Shown here: one piece after another, positions 46,655-58,461 of the stretch
How positions within the stretch are numbered: position 1 is the first letter of the stretch
Layout: each line of letters begins with the position of its first letter
Source: Cricetomys ansorgei
Taxonomy: Eukaryota; Chordata; Mammalia; Rodentia; Nesomyidae
DNA length: 64,000 nucleotides
Direction: 5' to 3'
NCBI GenBank assembly: GCA_026225945.1
Contig: JAMJFZ010001133.1
Span: 10,599,501 to 10,663,500 of the forward strand
The notes under the pieces: generated by a model
Told to the model about the DNA's origin: nothing
Seen by the model: only the letters and a program-made list of their open reading frames with translations
Databases searched by the model: none
Program-made: the position numbers and the translations under genes

Positions 46655-46829
46655 AAGTTATGCGTAGGTGCACGTATCTATGTGGGTGTGTGCACATGAG
46701 TGCCAGTGTCTGTGGAGGGCAGAGGTGTAAGATACCCTGGAGATGGAGATGTCCCGTGTAAATGGTAGAACTGAATTTGGTCCCCTGGAATAGCAGCCAC
46801 TTGGCCACTGAGCCATCTGTCCAGCCCCA
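46655..46829 (-). mobile_element. B3/B2 SINE, antisense
   Basis: TGTGGAGGGCAGAGGTGTAA, GGAATAGCAGCCACTTGGCC and ACTGAGCCATCTGTCCAGCC. Confidence 0.85.
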
Positions 46830-47002
46830 GAATCTGTTGTCTTAAATTCTTTTAAATCCAATTCTTAGAATCAGTCACACGGCCCAGAACTCAAAATGCG
46901 TGATTTTGTATGTGTATTACGTACATATTTTTCACTTTGCTTCCTTTACTGTCTTATAATCGGGAATGTTGTCATTTTCACCGCTAGGCATTGCTCTACT
47001 TT

Positions 47003-47155
47003 TAATATTTATGTGTGTGTGTGTCTCGGTATGTGACACACATATGCCCCAGCGCATGTGGGAGGTCAGAGGACAGCCGGTGGAAGTCTGTTCCGCCATG
47101 TGGACTCCGGGGATGGAGTGCAGGCTTGGTGACAAGTGCTAAGCCACCTGGCTTT
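47003..47155 (-). mobile_element. B3 SINE, antisense
   Basis: A GT-rich start, then GTGGGAGGTCAGAGGACAGC, CCATGTGGACTCCGGGGATG and GACAAGTGCTAAGCCACC. Confidence 0.75.
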
Positions 47156-47459
47156 TCAGACAGTGCCTGCCATAGAGTGTGCGCTGGATGAGAGTGTGTC
47201 GAATGAGAGAATGACACTGTCAAAGGACCATTTGACAGATCGAAGCGTTAAAAACAACCCGAGTGTCAAACAGGAGGGATGGCTTAATTAATAAGATCCT
47301 GTGGAACAACAACGAAGGAGAAAATTGGAGAGAAGGAAAGAAAGCATGCATTGAAGGATACTTTCGTAAGATTCTATAGGATATGTGTTTTATAGCAAAC
47401 ACACAGAGACAAACAGACAAAAATTGGCTCTTTCTGAATGGTTAGGGGTTAGGCGATGG

Positions 47460-47795
47460 GATGTGAGAATTACTCTTGTTACCTTGACAGAATCGAGATC
47501 GCTTGGGAGATGGAGATCTGCGCATGCCTATGGAGAATTACCTTGGTTACCATGATGTAGGAATTGTGGGTGGGACCATTCTCTGGGACCATTGAATTGC
47601 ATAGAATGGAGAAGGGAGCTGAGCAGGCATTCGTTGCTCTCTTTTCCTGGCTGCAGATGTGATGTGAGCACCTGCTTTGAGCTCCCGCTGCCTTAACTTC
47701 CGCTCTGGGAAGGACCAGACCTTGAACTTAAACCCTTCCTTAAGTTGCCTTTGTCAGGGTGTTTTAGCTCAGCAACAGGAAAGAAACAAAGACAC
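47460..47795 (+). mobile_element. Rodent mid-repetitive LTR-like element (family A)
   Basis: GAATTACTCTTGTTACCTTG, GGCTGCAGATGTGATGTGAG and CCTTCCTTAAGTTGCCTTTG parallel the 44.19 kb copy. Confidence 0.5.
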
Positions 47796-47867
47796 CGCTT
47801 TTTACCTTTTAATCTATTTCTACATTTTCTAAATTGTACAACAAATCTACATTTTATGATCTTGATT

Positions 47868-48240
47868 TAGTCACTGTTCTATTGCTGTGAAGACATACTA
47901 TGCTCAAGAGAACTTTTAGAAAGGAAAGTATCTAATTGGGGGCTTGCTTACGGTTTCAGAGGCTTAGCCCATTATCATCATGGTGCCATGCATGGCAGCA
48001 CCCAGGCAGGTGCTGGAGCAGTAGCTGAGAGTTCTACATCCTGATCCACAGGCAGAAGGAGGAAGTGACACACTAGGCCTGGCATGAGTTTTTGAAACCT
48101 CAAAGCCCACCCCCAGTGACACACTTTCTCCAACAAGGACACACCTCCTAATCCTTCTAATTCTTTCAAAAGTTACATTCCCTGGTGGCTAAGCATTCAG
48201 ATCTATGAGCCTACAGAGGCTCAATCAGCCAGCACAGATC
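47868..48240 (-). mobile_element. MaLR-like LTR repeat, antisense (family B)
   Basis: ACTGTTCTATTGCTGTGAAG, TTAGCCCATTATCATCATGG, GAGTTCTACATCCTGATCC and CCAACAAGGACACACCTCCT. This is the typical order of a very abundant rodent LTR-like repeat. A T-run of about 22 follows. Confidence 0.6.
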
Positions 48241-48270
48241 TGAAAGGCTTTTTTTTTTTTTTTTTTTTTA

Positions 48271-49485
48271 CAATAAAGAGGACCACATTTCTGTCTTCCT
48301 CTTTCTTGTCTCTCTCCAGTCCACCTGGCCCAAGATGGCACAGTCCATAGAGATCCAGCATTACAGGCTGGTCCTGATAATTACAAGTCACCACTATAAA
48401 TGGCCCCGTTGTTCAGACTCCTCAAAAATGTAAGGAAGGGTAGATGGTGGCGCAGGCCAAAAAACAAGAAAAGTGTGGGAAGGATCAACTCTTTATCCCC
48501 CAGTCTTGCCCAATTATATAACTATTCCTGTTCTCTATGCTCCTCGGTTTATCAGCGATCACACTTCTCCATTTTGGTTTGTGACATCAACTGGTAGCAT
48601 CTCCCCACCTCCCACCAAGGGAAGGGTTAAACTCGGAGAGAAGAGGGATGGATTAAAGCAAGAAGAAAAACTATCATCAATATGTCATAAAATATACATG
48701 TTACTTCTAATTTATTCCTGTCCATTTGAAGCAACATATCTAATGTGCTACAAATATTCCTGGAATGTGGTATCACCCTTCCCTTTAATAATGTGTGTCT
48801 GTGGCTCTCATTTGCAGTCCGTGAATTACTGTTTTATTTAATGAAAAAAAGATAAATTGTCCTTGATTTGTATTTATTAATTTCTATGAATTTGCTATTT
48901 GACATTTATGAAAGCTTAGCCACATAATTTCTCCTTTCTTTAATTTACAACCAGAGAACTGTTTAAATATAATTTTAAACGATGCATAAAATGCTTTCTG
49001 ACATATTTGTTTTCCAAATTTCCAACATGCATATTCGCTGTTTCTACTTAGTGAACAAACAGTGTCTCAAAATTGTGCAGAAAGAAAAATGTTACCTGCC
49101 TAGGATTCCTTTATTAAATCTTAGCTGTTGTGTTTGGTGGTAGCAGGCTGAGTTCTCTGGGGGCTGATCAGTTTCCTTGCAAGTGTGAGCTGGTTGGAGC
49201 TAACTCAATACAAGTTAGGGAGGCGCTGTAGGTGTAGCAATCTTCGATTTGGGGCAGAACCCCAGAACAAACTCTAAAAATAGACATGACTCTGGTAGCA
49301 TACTGAGGGAACAAGTTAAATTAAAGGTGCGACACATCTCTTAAAGACAACTATTGTTTCTGTGCTTACTCAGGATCAAACAGCTGTTAAAATTGAGTCG
49401 ATGGTTTTCTTCATAGTTGGCTTCTTGAAAACAATTCTGGTTTCTCTACTCTGGATTATAGTCATATTAATTAATAACACCTTAA
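48271..49485. other. Unique AT-rich flanking sequence
   Basis: No gene or repeat recognised. Confidence 0.45.
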
Positions 49486-49510
49486 AACACACACACACAC
49501 ACACACACAC
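49486..49510 (+). repeat. (AC)n microsatellite
   Basis: About 12 perfect AC units. Confidence 0.95.
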
Positions 49511-49639
49511 CCCTATGGTTCAAATTATGTGAAATTAGCCTCAATTTTCAATTTTTGAATTTTTAAAGCAAACATGAAATTTGTGGGTGTATATTGCTTC
49601 AGAATATCTATCAATTAATTATTGTGCTTCATTGTGTGT

Positions 49640-50040
49640 GTGCGTGCGTGTGTGTGTGTACATGTGTACACGTGTGTGCCTGCGTGTGGAGAGGCCAGAG
49701 GGCAAACGTGGATGTTGTTACTCATGTACCACCCAACGTTTTATATTTTATTTTATTTTATTTTATTTTATTTTATTTTATTTTATTTTATTTTATTTTA
49801 TTTTGAGACAGTGTCTTTCACTGGCCTTGAGCTCATCAACTAGGCTACAGTGTCTGGCCAACAATCACCAGGAATCTGCCTGTCTCCATTTCCCAGCGCT
49901 GGGATTACAAGCACACACCACCATGCCCGGTTTGTTTTCTTTTCTTCTTTCTTTCTCTTTCATAGCTTCAGGGGAATCAAACTCAGGTCCTGGTGCTCAT
50001 AAGGCAGGTAGTTTATGGACTAAGCTATCTCTCCAGACAC
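49640..50040 (-). mobile_element. B4-type SINE, antisense, with internal (TTTTA)n expansion
   Basis: A GT-rich start, GAGGCCAGAGGGCAAACGTG, a 59-bp TTTTA array (49745-49803), then GAGACAGTGTCTTTCACTGG, AGCGCTGGGATTACAAGCAC and GACTAAGCTATCTCTCCAGA. The array sits at the A-rich joint of the B4 unit. Confidence 0.75.
49745..49803 (+). repeat. (TTTTA)n pentanucleotide array, about 12 units
   Basis: Near perfect TTTTA repetition within the antisense B4. Confidence 0.97.
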
Positions 50041-50940
50041 ATTTTTTTACCCTAAGTTATGGAAAGAAAATAATGCCTAACTCTCTCAAGAGCAATCCAT
50101 GAATAAAGAAATCCAGGCTTAAAGTACCAAGCCTTTCCTGACTTCTGTCTTTGAAACAGATGTTCCTTACGACCAAACAACTCTGTCCTCTAATCAGAAA
50201 GTAAAAGCTTGCTTGTGGATTTATGATAGATGTCTGTGCCTGAGCTCTGAAAGCTGTCTAGGCAGACAGGCTTTTACAGACTCATCTTTACTCTGAAATT
50301 TGCCTGGTAATTCCCATTTTAACTTGTTCTTTGGACTTTCACCCAAACATGATTTTATTATTTTTAAGACTAATTTTCTTCATCAGATGAACGTCTCATG
50401 ATGCTAAGGTGCTACCCCTTTAAGTGGATGACAGACTTGGTGATGTCAGCAGCTGGGAACAGATGCCTATGATACCAGCTGACAGGACACTAATTGCTAG
50501 TTATGTGGCTGTTGCCTGCTTAAGGAGCTCGTCAGTGAGTTATGATTGAGAAGGGCTGGAGAGCATGGGACTGATGTGGGAGAGACAGCAACTATGAAAA
50601 TGCCACAGGAGTTCTCACAGTGGTCCACCTGACAGAGATCTGTCTAGTTAGGGAGCATGTATTTTAATACTAAACCACACAAATATGAGCCCAGCCTGCA
50701 AACGAGAATTTATAGGAGGCCATGGAGCCATCAGCAGTCCAGCTGACAGCAGGTGCAAACTAAGCATGTTCCCAGGCTTTAATCAATAGCCAGGGATGAG
50801 TCCTCATCATGGACAGGAAACCTTCTCGTATGGAGGAGGAGGGATTTAGGAGAAAAGGATCATGGCTTCTAGAAACCATGTACTTACTTTGTCGTTTGTG
50901 GAAGACATTTACTTGGTGGTCACTGAGACAGTAATAGAGC
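50041..50940. other. Unique flanking sequence before the minisatellite
   Basis: No supported feature. Confidence 0.45.
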
Positions 50941-51420
50941 TGACCACATTGTCCTGAATACATGGGATGCTGACCACATTGTCCTGAATACATGGGATGC
51001 TGACCACATTGTCATGAGTACATGGGATGCTGACCACATTGTCCTGAATACATGGGATGCTGACCACATTGTCCTGAATACATGGGATGCTGACCACATT
51101 GTCCTGAATACATGGGATGCTGACCACATTGTCCTGAATACATAGGATGCTGACCATATTGTCCTGAATACATAGGATGCTGACCACATTGTCCTGAATA
51201 CATGGGATGCTGACCACATTGTCCTGAATACATGGGATGCTGACCACATTGTCCTGAATACATGGGATGCTGACCACATTGTCCTGAATACATGGGATGC
51301 TGACCACATTGTCCTGAATACATGGGATGCTGACCACATTGTCCTGAATACATGGGATGCTGACCACATTGTCATGAGTACATGGGATGCTGACCACGTT
51401 GTCCTGAATACATGGGTTGC
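50941..51420 (+). repeat. 30-bp minisatellite, exactly 16 copies
   Basis: The unit starts TGACCACATTGTCCTGAATA and ends CATGGGATGC. Sixteen head-to-tail copies lie in perfect 30-bp register without indels. Copies 3 (51001) and 15 (51361) share the same two changes (GTCATGAGTA). Copies 7 and 8 share CATAGGATGC, and copy 8 also has TGACCATATT. Copy 16 has TGACCACGTT and CATGGGTTGC. The unit has no stop in the three minus frames, so it creates long spurious frames. Confidence 0.99.
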
Positions 51421-51613
51421 CTGTCTTGGTTCTCCCACCCAGGTTCTGATAAAAACAGCGCCCCCACAAGGATTCCAGGGATGATGTGAGAGATGCTGAG
51501 GGAAGTGGGATCCAGACAGGGATGAGGAGGCATCACGAGAGCTGCAGAAGAAGTCTCTGTACAGCTGAAAGATTGGGCTGCTGATTAGCCCCTAAAGGCC
51601 TTGAGGATAAGAA

Positions 51614-51772
51614 TGTGTGCCAGGCAGTGGTAGCACACACCTTTAACCCCAGCACTTGGGAGGCAGAGGCAGATGGATCTCTGCGAATTTGAGGCCAGCC
51701 CGGTCTTCACAATGAGTTCCAAGACAGCGAAAGTTACAACAGAGAAACCCTGTCTTGAAAAAAAGAAAACAG
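51614..51772 (+). mobile_element. B1 SINE with AGTTACAACAGAG variant
   Basis: GCCAGGCAGTGGTAGCACAC, AGCACTTGGGAGGCAGAGGC and AAAGTTACAACAGAGAAACC. Well preserved, with an A-rich tail. Confidence 0.92.
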
Positions 51773-51893
51773 ACTCAAAAAAAACGACCTATTAAGTTTA
51801 TATTCTAGGTGTCACCACTAGTGCCTGCTCCCCTCCCTCCAATGTTTGCAAGACAGGACAACTATGGCTTTCCCAGAGATTTTCCCTGATCCA

Positions 51894-52160
51894 GAAAGGC
51901 ACAGATCAGTTGGTAAAGCGCTTATTATACAAGCATGAGGACCCAAGTTCGGATTGTCAGCACCCACAAAAAAAGCAGACCACAGCAGCACATGTTTGTA
52001 GCCTCAACCCTGGGGCAGCGGAGATGATCCCTGGAGCTTGCCGGGCTGCCAGTCTAGTCCAATCAGTGTGTTCTCGGTCCAGCGAGAGACTCTTTCTCAA
52101 AGAAAGAAGATGAAGAAATGATTGAGGAAGGCAGCTAGTGTTCATCTCTGGCCTCTACAC
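51894..52160 (+). mobile_element. B4-type SINE
   Basis: CACAGATCAGTTGGTAAAGC, CATGAGGACCCAAGTTCGGA and GAGAGACTCTTTCTCAAAG, ending ATCTCTGGCCTCTACACATG next to a large CA array. Confidence 0.75.
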
Positions 52161-52221
52161 ATGCACACACACACACACACATACACACATACACACACAC
52201 ATACACACATACACACACACA

Positions 52222-52260
<39 letters not shown>

Positions 52261-52271
52261 ACATACACACA

Positions 52272-52317
<46 letters not shown>
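52161..52317 (+). repeat. (CA)n array with regular TA interruptions
   Basis: About 157 bp of CACACA with repeated ATACAC steps. It forms the expanded tail of the preceding B4. Confidence 0.97.
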
Positions 52318-52318
<1 letters not shown>

Positions 52319-54169
52319 TCCTTCGTACCTGCACACATGAACACATACCCACAGACACACATGGTAACAATAGTTGGTTATTTGTCAGATGTGAAAAGAA
52401 ACAGACCTCTGTGAGGTGTCTTTCTCCATGGGGTTACAGTTGTCTACACAATAGCACAGAAATATGTTTTGGAAGGGTGAAGACAGGCACCTGCTTGTGG
52501 ACTCTGGGTTTGTTACCTCTGCAGGGTTTGCTCTTCACACTCCCTGTGCAGTGCTGCTGCCGGCATATGAAGACTCGCTGGTGGCACAGCCTGCCTGGCA
52601 GGCTGTGAATGAGTCATGCCCACTCCCTCTTCAGCCTTGGCATCATCTAGCTCTCTATGAGGGAGACACAGCAGAGGAGGAAAACGTGTTTTGCAAACAC
52701 TTGCTTATGTTGATACACGTTTTTATCTTTGCTGGTCTCTCTGTAGCATAGGTAACCAGCTAGCAAGTCACTGAGGGCATCTGAGAACAATCTACAGATT
52801 TATCCCACACATCCACTCTTGAGCAAAGCACAATTCCTAGTCTAGGCCATGGTGGGCAGGTGAAGCAGGGTGGCTACAAGGCTGAAAGGTCGGGACTGTG
52901 CACAGCATTCAGCTTGCCTACTAAGCAGCTGTGAGACCATGAGCCGCATCCATCTTGTGTACAGTTCAGATTTCTCTTGTACAAGAGCTTCCTACACATC
53001 AGAATTGTGGTGGGGATTAAAGCTCTTATCAGCAAGGCTCCTAGCTGGATGCCAGATATCTCCATCTGTAGTTGCTACTTGCCTTCTCCCTAGCTCATTT
53101 TGGGTACTGATCCCAGCAGACTTAGAGACAAGGTCCCAGGGCAGAATGCATGTGGAAATGCTGAGGAAAGAAGGGGAAGTCACAGGGATGTGCCACGAGC
53201 TTAGACATGGAGTGATGTGGCTTAGAGTTGAAAGGCAGTCCTATCTAAGGGAGAAGAGTGTGGGGTATTTCACACACGTACTCCTGAGAATCATCAGCCG
53301 ATGGTCGCCAGATGGGAGCAGATGAACTGACAGGAAACTTAATCTGCAGGGTGACTTTGCCTTCTACTGCTCTCCACTGGGAAAGCTCTCGGGTCCCAGG
53401 TGCAAACTGGGGCGCGGATGGAAGTCAGCCCAAGCACACTGACGTGTCCCAGGAACCTGGGCAAGACAATGACAGACACATTGGGCAATGAAGACGTCCG
53501 GAACCTAGTGGTTTCCATCAAGAAATCACCATGGTGGAGGTGAGATAAGGCAGTGGGAGCTTCAAAGGCAAAGGCGGTGATGCCAAGATGTCTGCAGCGC
53601 TCGGATCTCCTCAGGGTGGTGCATCAGGGCCTCTTCTGCCCAGTCCTGCATCTGATATGGGGAGTGTATACAACAGCACTGTTAGGCTCACGAAGAGTGA
53701 GTGAGATTGCAGGTTAACATGTGGAAATGGAATCCTGTAGACGGCACTACATGAGGGACCAGGCTACGGTGTTAATGCGAACCCGAAAGGGAAGCGCCAG
53801 GAAGACGGAGGGCATTAAGAATTACTCCTTTATGGAATAGTGATACAGACTTTTAACTTCAACACTCGGGAAGTGAAGGCAGGAGAATCACAGAAGAGTT
53901 CAGAGCAGCTAGAGCCACCTTCCCAGCTGCTATTAAGAACCCCTTTTCAAGTTGACACAGTCATTCCTTAGGTATGCTAATAGCCTCCGGCAAGTTTTAT
54001 ACTGTTTTTGGAACCAGTTTGGCTCATTAAGGGGTCTTTTTGTAAATCCTACTTGTAGAACATAGCGTCTGCTGCCTACAATACAGCATTGTGTGCTTAA
54101 AATTCGTAAAGAGAGTAATTTAAAATCTGATTCTGTGTTGGGGGTTGGGGGCGGGATGCTCTTGCCCTG
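52318..54169. other. Mostly unique flanking sequence
   Basis: A weak B1 5' relic may lie at about 53838-53920 (CAGACTTTTAACTTCAACAC, GTGAAGGCAGGAGAATCAC). A 151-codon plus frame at 52870-53325 has no recognisable motif. Confidence 0.4.
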
Positions 54170-54400
54170 CGGGGTGCAGGTGCAGCTTCTCTGCAGTCTG
54201 CTTTGTTTTCGAGGCAGGGTCTCTCTTGTTGCGTCTGCCACTGAGATTCCCCCTTCTCTGCTTCCCATCCTCTGCAGGAGCTCCGGGCTTAGATTACAGC
54301 TACAAGCTCTGACGCCTGGCTTTTTATGTAGATTCTGGGGATATAATTCAGGCTGTCAGGGGGTGCAAGATTTCTTGTCCACTGAACCAATCTCTCTGGT
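54170..54400 (-). mobile_element. B4-type SINE, antisense, degenerate
   Basis: TTTCGAGGCAGGGTCTCTCT, GGCTTAGATTACAGCTACAA, GGGGATATAATTCAGGC and ACTGAACCAATCTCTC. Confidence 0.5.
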
Positions 54401-55339
54401 TACATGTTCATCCTATAAAGCACGCCACCCCCACCACCACGATGGTAACAGAAGGGAGGAGGCAGGAATCTCTGAGAGGTGATGGAGTTCTTGGGTGTAA
54501 CTTGTCCCCAAACTCACCCAGATGTGCATGAGAAACATGAACAACTGTTACTATGCCAATCTCATTGGAATAAAACGGTTTTAATAAAAGGGAGGGGTGT
54601 CTTCGCCTACGGCCGTGCGGAGATAGTTCTCATCTGTCCCTCCGGTAATGGGAATGTCCCGTTTCTGCCCTCATAATCTGCGCTCTTGTCCTATCAAACA
54701 AGTCAACCACGGAACAATGCAGGCATCGGGAGACTGCCGTTCAGTACGAGGAGGGTTGAAGGCCAGAGGGGACCCTGACGTATGGAGCAAGGTCTGTGAC
54801 TATACATGACCGATGGCTAGATGGGTGTCATGACAACAGGGCATTTTCAGATGCTGCACAGTCAAGACTGTTTTAAAGTGTTTGGCCCTAGAATGCATCC
54901 TGAAATTCTGCCAAGTTCATTTGGATTCCACCTTGGGAGAAACAACAAATCAAAGCCACTGTCAGATGGCGTCCAGCCAAGTCAAGTTATGGTCCTGGAG
55001 GAAAACAAAGATCCTAAACAGCTCTGGACAACAGGGCTCCTTGGAGAACAGGTGCTGTGTGTTACCATGGAATGTGCACACCAACAACATGGACCTGTCA
55101 GAGCACCTACAAGCCACGGGAGCCTTGGAAAGGATGCCGATCATAAAGGCCTCGGAAGAATAAAGGGATTCCTTGAAACAGAGATTAGAAGTATTGTGGC
55201 AGAAGGTGGACCCCAGGAGAAGAGTGAGTGACAAGAACGGTGTGAAGGATCGAGGCCTGGGGTGGAGGAGCTTCTGGCCCCCAAGACATTGCTAGTTAAT
55301 ATACCCAGAGATGCTAATACATCCAGCTGGATTCCCAAC
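54401..55339. other. Unique flanking sequence
   Basis: A 136-codon plus frame (54821-55231) shows no recognised family. No supported gene. Confidence 0.4.
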
Positions 55340-55510
55340 AGTTCTGTTAAGGAATATGTTCAGCAACAGAGGAGCAGATAGAGAAACTGTGACAAAGACC
55401 CACGCGGAATGGTTTCAGCCATTGAGAAGAATGAAGCTGCGGCATTTGCAGGAAAATGGCTGCAACTGGAGGTTGTCACCTTAAGCGACCTAAGCCAGTC
55501 TTGGAAATTG
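55340..55510 (+). mobile_element. L1 3'-end fragment
   Basis: AGCCATTGAGAAGAATGAAG, GGCATTTGCAGGAAAATGGC and CACCTTAAGCGACCTAAGCC follow the L1 ORF2-end/3' UTR order. Confidence 0.65.
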
Positions 55511-56094
55511 GAGTGATAGACTTGGCCCTGCTCTTCCCAGTAGCCTCATCAGTAATTTGGATGGTATAAAAATAGTCTAAAATTTGGGTAGAAATTAGTT
55601 TATATCCCTTTTAAAATAACACATAAGCTCATTCTCAAGTAGTGTCAATATTAAATCATTCAAAATTGTATGAAAGTCCACCAGAAAGCAGGACAGATAG
55701 GTCTGTGGAGGAATGACAGCACGGTTTAAACAGAAACTGCTGACAAATCACAAGATTGAATAAGCAAACATTTAAAGTATCTGTACAGCACAAAATGGCA
55801 TAATTATTAAAAGGTTAAAACAAAGTTACATAGTGAAAAAGTTTTAATCGAATGTGACAGAATAACACCCATAATGTGTAAAAAACAAAAATCCTGGGTT
55901 CAAACTTCCGAGAAAAACACCAAGAACAGTGATAGGGACCCTCAGAGGAAGACGTGCACACAGGTCCATTCCACAGACATCGGAGGGTCTTGAGGAGTCT
56001 AAAGAATGTCCTCTGAGCAAAGGCCTCCTCTACAGACAGAGGGCTCCCAGCAGAGCATTCTGCCAGTAGAGGGGAGGAACCCTTCTCTCTGGGA
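55511..56094. other. Unique AT-rich flanking sequence
   Basis: No supported feature. Confidence 0.45.
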
Positions 56095-56230
56095 CTATGA
56101 GCTTCCCTCGTTCTGTTTATTTACCTTCTAAGTGCATGCTGGCTTCCCTCCCCAGACTGGAAACTTCTTCAGGGATAGAACCACTGTGTGCATCTTTAAC
56201 TCTTCAGAATCGAAGATTGGCCATCTCTGA
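56095..56230 (+). mobile_element. L2-like relic
   Basis: CCAGACTGGAAACTTCTTCA followed by GGGATAGAACCACTGTGTGC resembles the L2 3' segment. GTTGAATGAATGAATTAATG at about 57009-57028 resembles an L2 tail. Confidence 0.4.
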
Positions 56231-57065
56231 GTTACAATGTGTCAGGCACAGCCTCCACCGTGGAAGACCATGGGGGGACTTGAGCAAAGTGAAGAATGAG
56301 GGAAAATTTAATCCATTCTCTATCCCTCCATACTGGAAAGTAAAAATAGATGTATAGCATCCAGGAAAGACTTCCTCAATCCCAGCATCTCACCAGAACT
56401 TGTCTATTCCCAGTGAGACACACCCCTCCCACACACACACATACCTTTGCTGCATCTCCTGCAAACACTGACAAGCCTAGTCAACATTCTTTGCCTTGAG
56501 ACCACTGAGAATCCCACAATGGTTTCCTTCTTGTATATGCTACTCTGCTGTGAGCTCAGGACACCGGGACCATTACTTGTACCCACTTGGCTACTGAAGC
56601 TGCCTCTGATCTTTGATGCCCCAGTCTGTTGAGAGAAAGACTGTTGTCTTGTGGTCTGGGGTTGGAGTCACCTACTGGGGGGTGAGGCAGGAAACAGTCT
56701 GGGAAGAGAGCAAACCCCAGAAACATGCACTTTGATTTCCACCTGTTGAGTTGCCAGAACTGCCTGCACCCTCTTCTCCAGGACACTCTATCAGGATATG
56801 TTGCCTTCTTGCAGGAAGGGGTCTCTGAAGTCACCCCCTCTTCATGGACTAGGTTGCAATAACTACTATCTGTTGTTAACCTCTGCCTGCTGCATTACCC
56901 TAACTTCTGTCCACACATACAATAATCGCTTTATTAATGTCCCCCAATTTGATGGTACCATCTGTTTGCTGAGGGGACTTTGGCTGACACTGAGGGCAAT
57001 CTGAATAACTGTTGAATGAATGAATTAATGACTCTTTAAGAAAACTAATTATCAAGATGCACTCT

Positions 57066-57430
57066 GTATTAATTACTTTTCTCTGTGATAAACCACTTGA
57101 CAGAAACACTTGAGGAAGGACAGGTTTATTTTGTCTTTTTATATCATAGGGTCTCAGCCCATCATGGCTGGGAAGCTACGGTGGGGCAGCTTCACGATGG
57201 TGGGAGCATGTGGTACTCCCTTATGTGTACTTGGTGGTTCATAAAGGTAAACACAACCCAGAAGCGATCGGGGACAATCTACTCCCAAGGACCTATCCCC
57301 AGTGACCTACTTGTCTAACTAGGCCACATCTTCTAAAGATTCTAGAATCTCCCAGAACAGAGCTACCCACTGAGGATCAAGTACATGAGGATCAAACACA
57401 TGAGCCTATGGGTGACATTTAAAACTCAAA
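57066..57430 (-). mobile_element. MaLR-like LTR repeat, antisense (family B)
   Basis: TCTGTGATAAACCACTTGAC, CTCAGCCCATCATGGCTGGG, ACCTATCCCCAGTGACCTAC and ACATGAGCCTATGGGTGACA. Confidence 0.55.
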
Positions 57431-57544
57431 TAATAAAATTTCCCTTCTGAGCCCCATAGACTCACGGCCGTCTCATAATGCAAACTGCACTTAAGTCCAA
57501 CTTTAAGGAATAGTCCCAACATTGTTCAAAAATCTAAAGCCCAG

Positions 57545-57740
57545 GGGCTGGAGAGATAGCCCAGCAGTTAAGAGCACCTGTTACTCTTGCAGAGAATCTG
57601 GTTTAGTGTCACCACATCCATGTGGTGGCTTACAATCATCTGTAACTCCAGTTCCAGGGGATCTGACACCGTCTTCAGACCTCTGTCCGCAACAGGCATG
57701 AACTTCGTGGTACACATAATCATTCAAAAAAAAAATTAAT
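57545..57740 (+). mobile_element. B2/B3 SINE
   Basis: GGGGCTGGAGAGATAGCCCA, AGCAGTTAAGAGCACCTGTT and GTAACTCCAGTTCCAGGGGA, ending in an A run. Confidence 0.92.
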
Positions 57741-57811
57741 AGAAAAGAAGAAAAAATATCTAAAGTCCAAAGTTTTTTTTTTGAGACTCAAGACTAACTC
57801 TTAGCTATGAT

Positions 57812-57881
57812 TTCCTATTTAAAATAATAATAGTGATAATAATAAATAATAATAATATTAATAATTAATAATAATAATAAG
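57812..57881 (+). repeat. (ATA/TAA)n AT-rich simple repeat
   Basis: Imperfect ATA/AATA units. Confidence 0.85.
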
Positions 57882-57889
57882 ATGAAGAG

Positions 57890-58395
57890 GGACTCAAGAT
57901 GGTGGAGGGCGATCACCGCCACAGCTGGCCCCATTCCAGTCGCTTGCAGTGCCGGGTGGGGATGTGAAGCTGAAGTCCCAGCAATGGCAGATATGCGAGT
58001 GCCACTGAGAGGCTGGGGCCACTGCCGGGCCCACCTTGCCCCATGACTGGTGGAGAGACACTGAACTGGAGGTGGTCACAGCAGTGCCCAGTGTTGTGAG
58101 CCAGAAGGACACAAAAGCACATGGTTCCTGAGCGGGGTGAGCCCTCCGGCTGCCCCAAGGAGGCTGGGGCTACAATCAGGTCCGCCATGCTCTGTCACTC
58201 CCCGCCAAGCCAGAGCTGCCACTAGGAGAATGGAGCTGGGGACTCCGCGGGCAGCTGAGTGTGTTGCTGAGAGACACATAACTGGAGGAGGTGGCAGGTT
58301 TAGGGGTACACCAAGGCAAACAAGGGAACCGCCCTGGGCCACTACCAGACCTGCCTTGCCCCTTTACCGCTGCTGCTGCTGCTGCTCCTTGCTTA

Positions 58396-58461
<66 letters not shown>

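Noticed and set aside
50941..51420. CRISPR-like repeat array
   Set aside because: The 30-bp units abut directly with no spacers, and the context is mammalian nuclear DNA.
50909..51469. Three overlapping minus frames (186, 172 and 113 codons) with 10-residue repeats
   Set aside because: They are produced by the 30-bp minisatellite, which has no stop in any minus frame. There is no evidence of a promoter, splice sites or a non-repeat domain.
52135..52608. Frames of HTHT/VCVC repeats around the CA array
   Set aside because: Dinucleotide repeat translated in all frames; no protein signal.
54821..55231. 136-codon plus frame upstream of an L1 scrap
   Set aside because: No recognised family, no Kozak or splice support; within expectation for chance frames.
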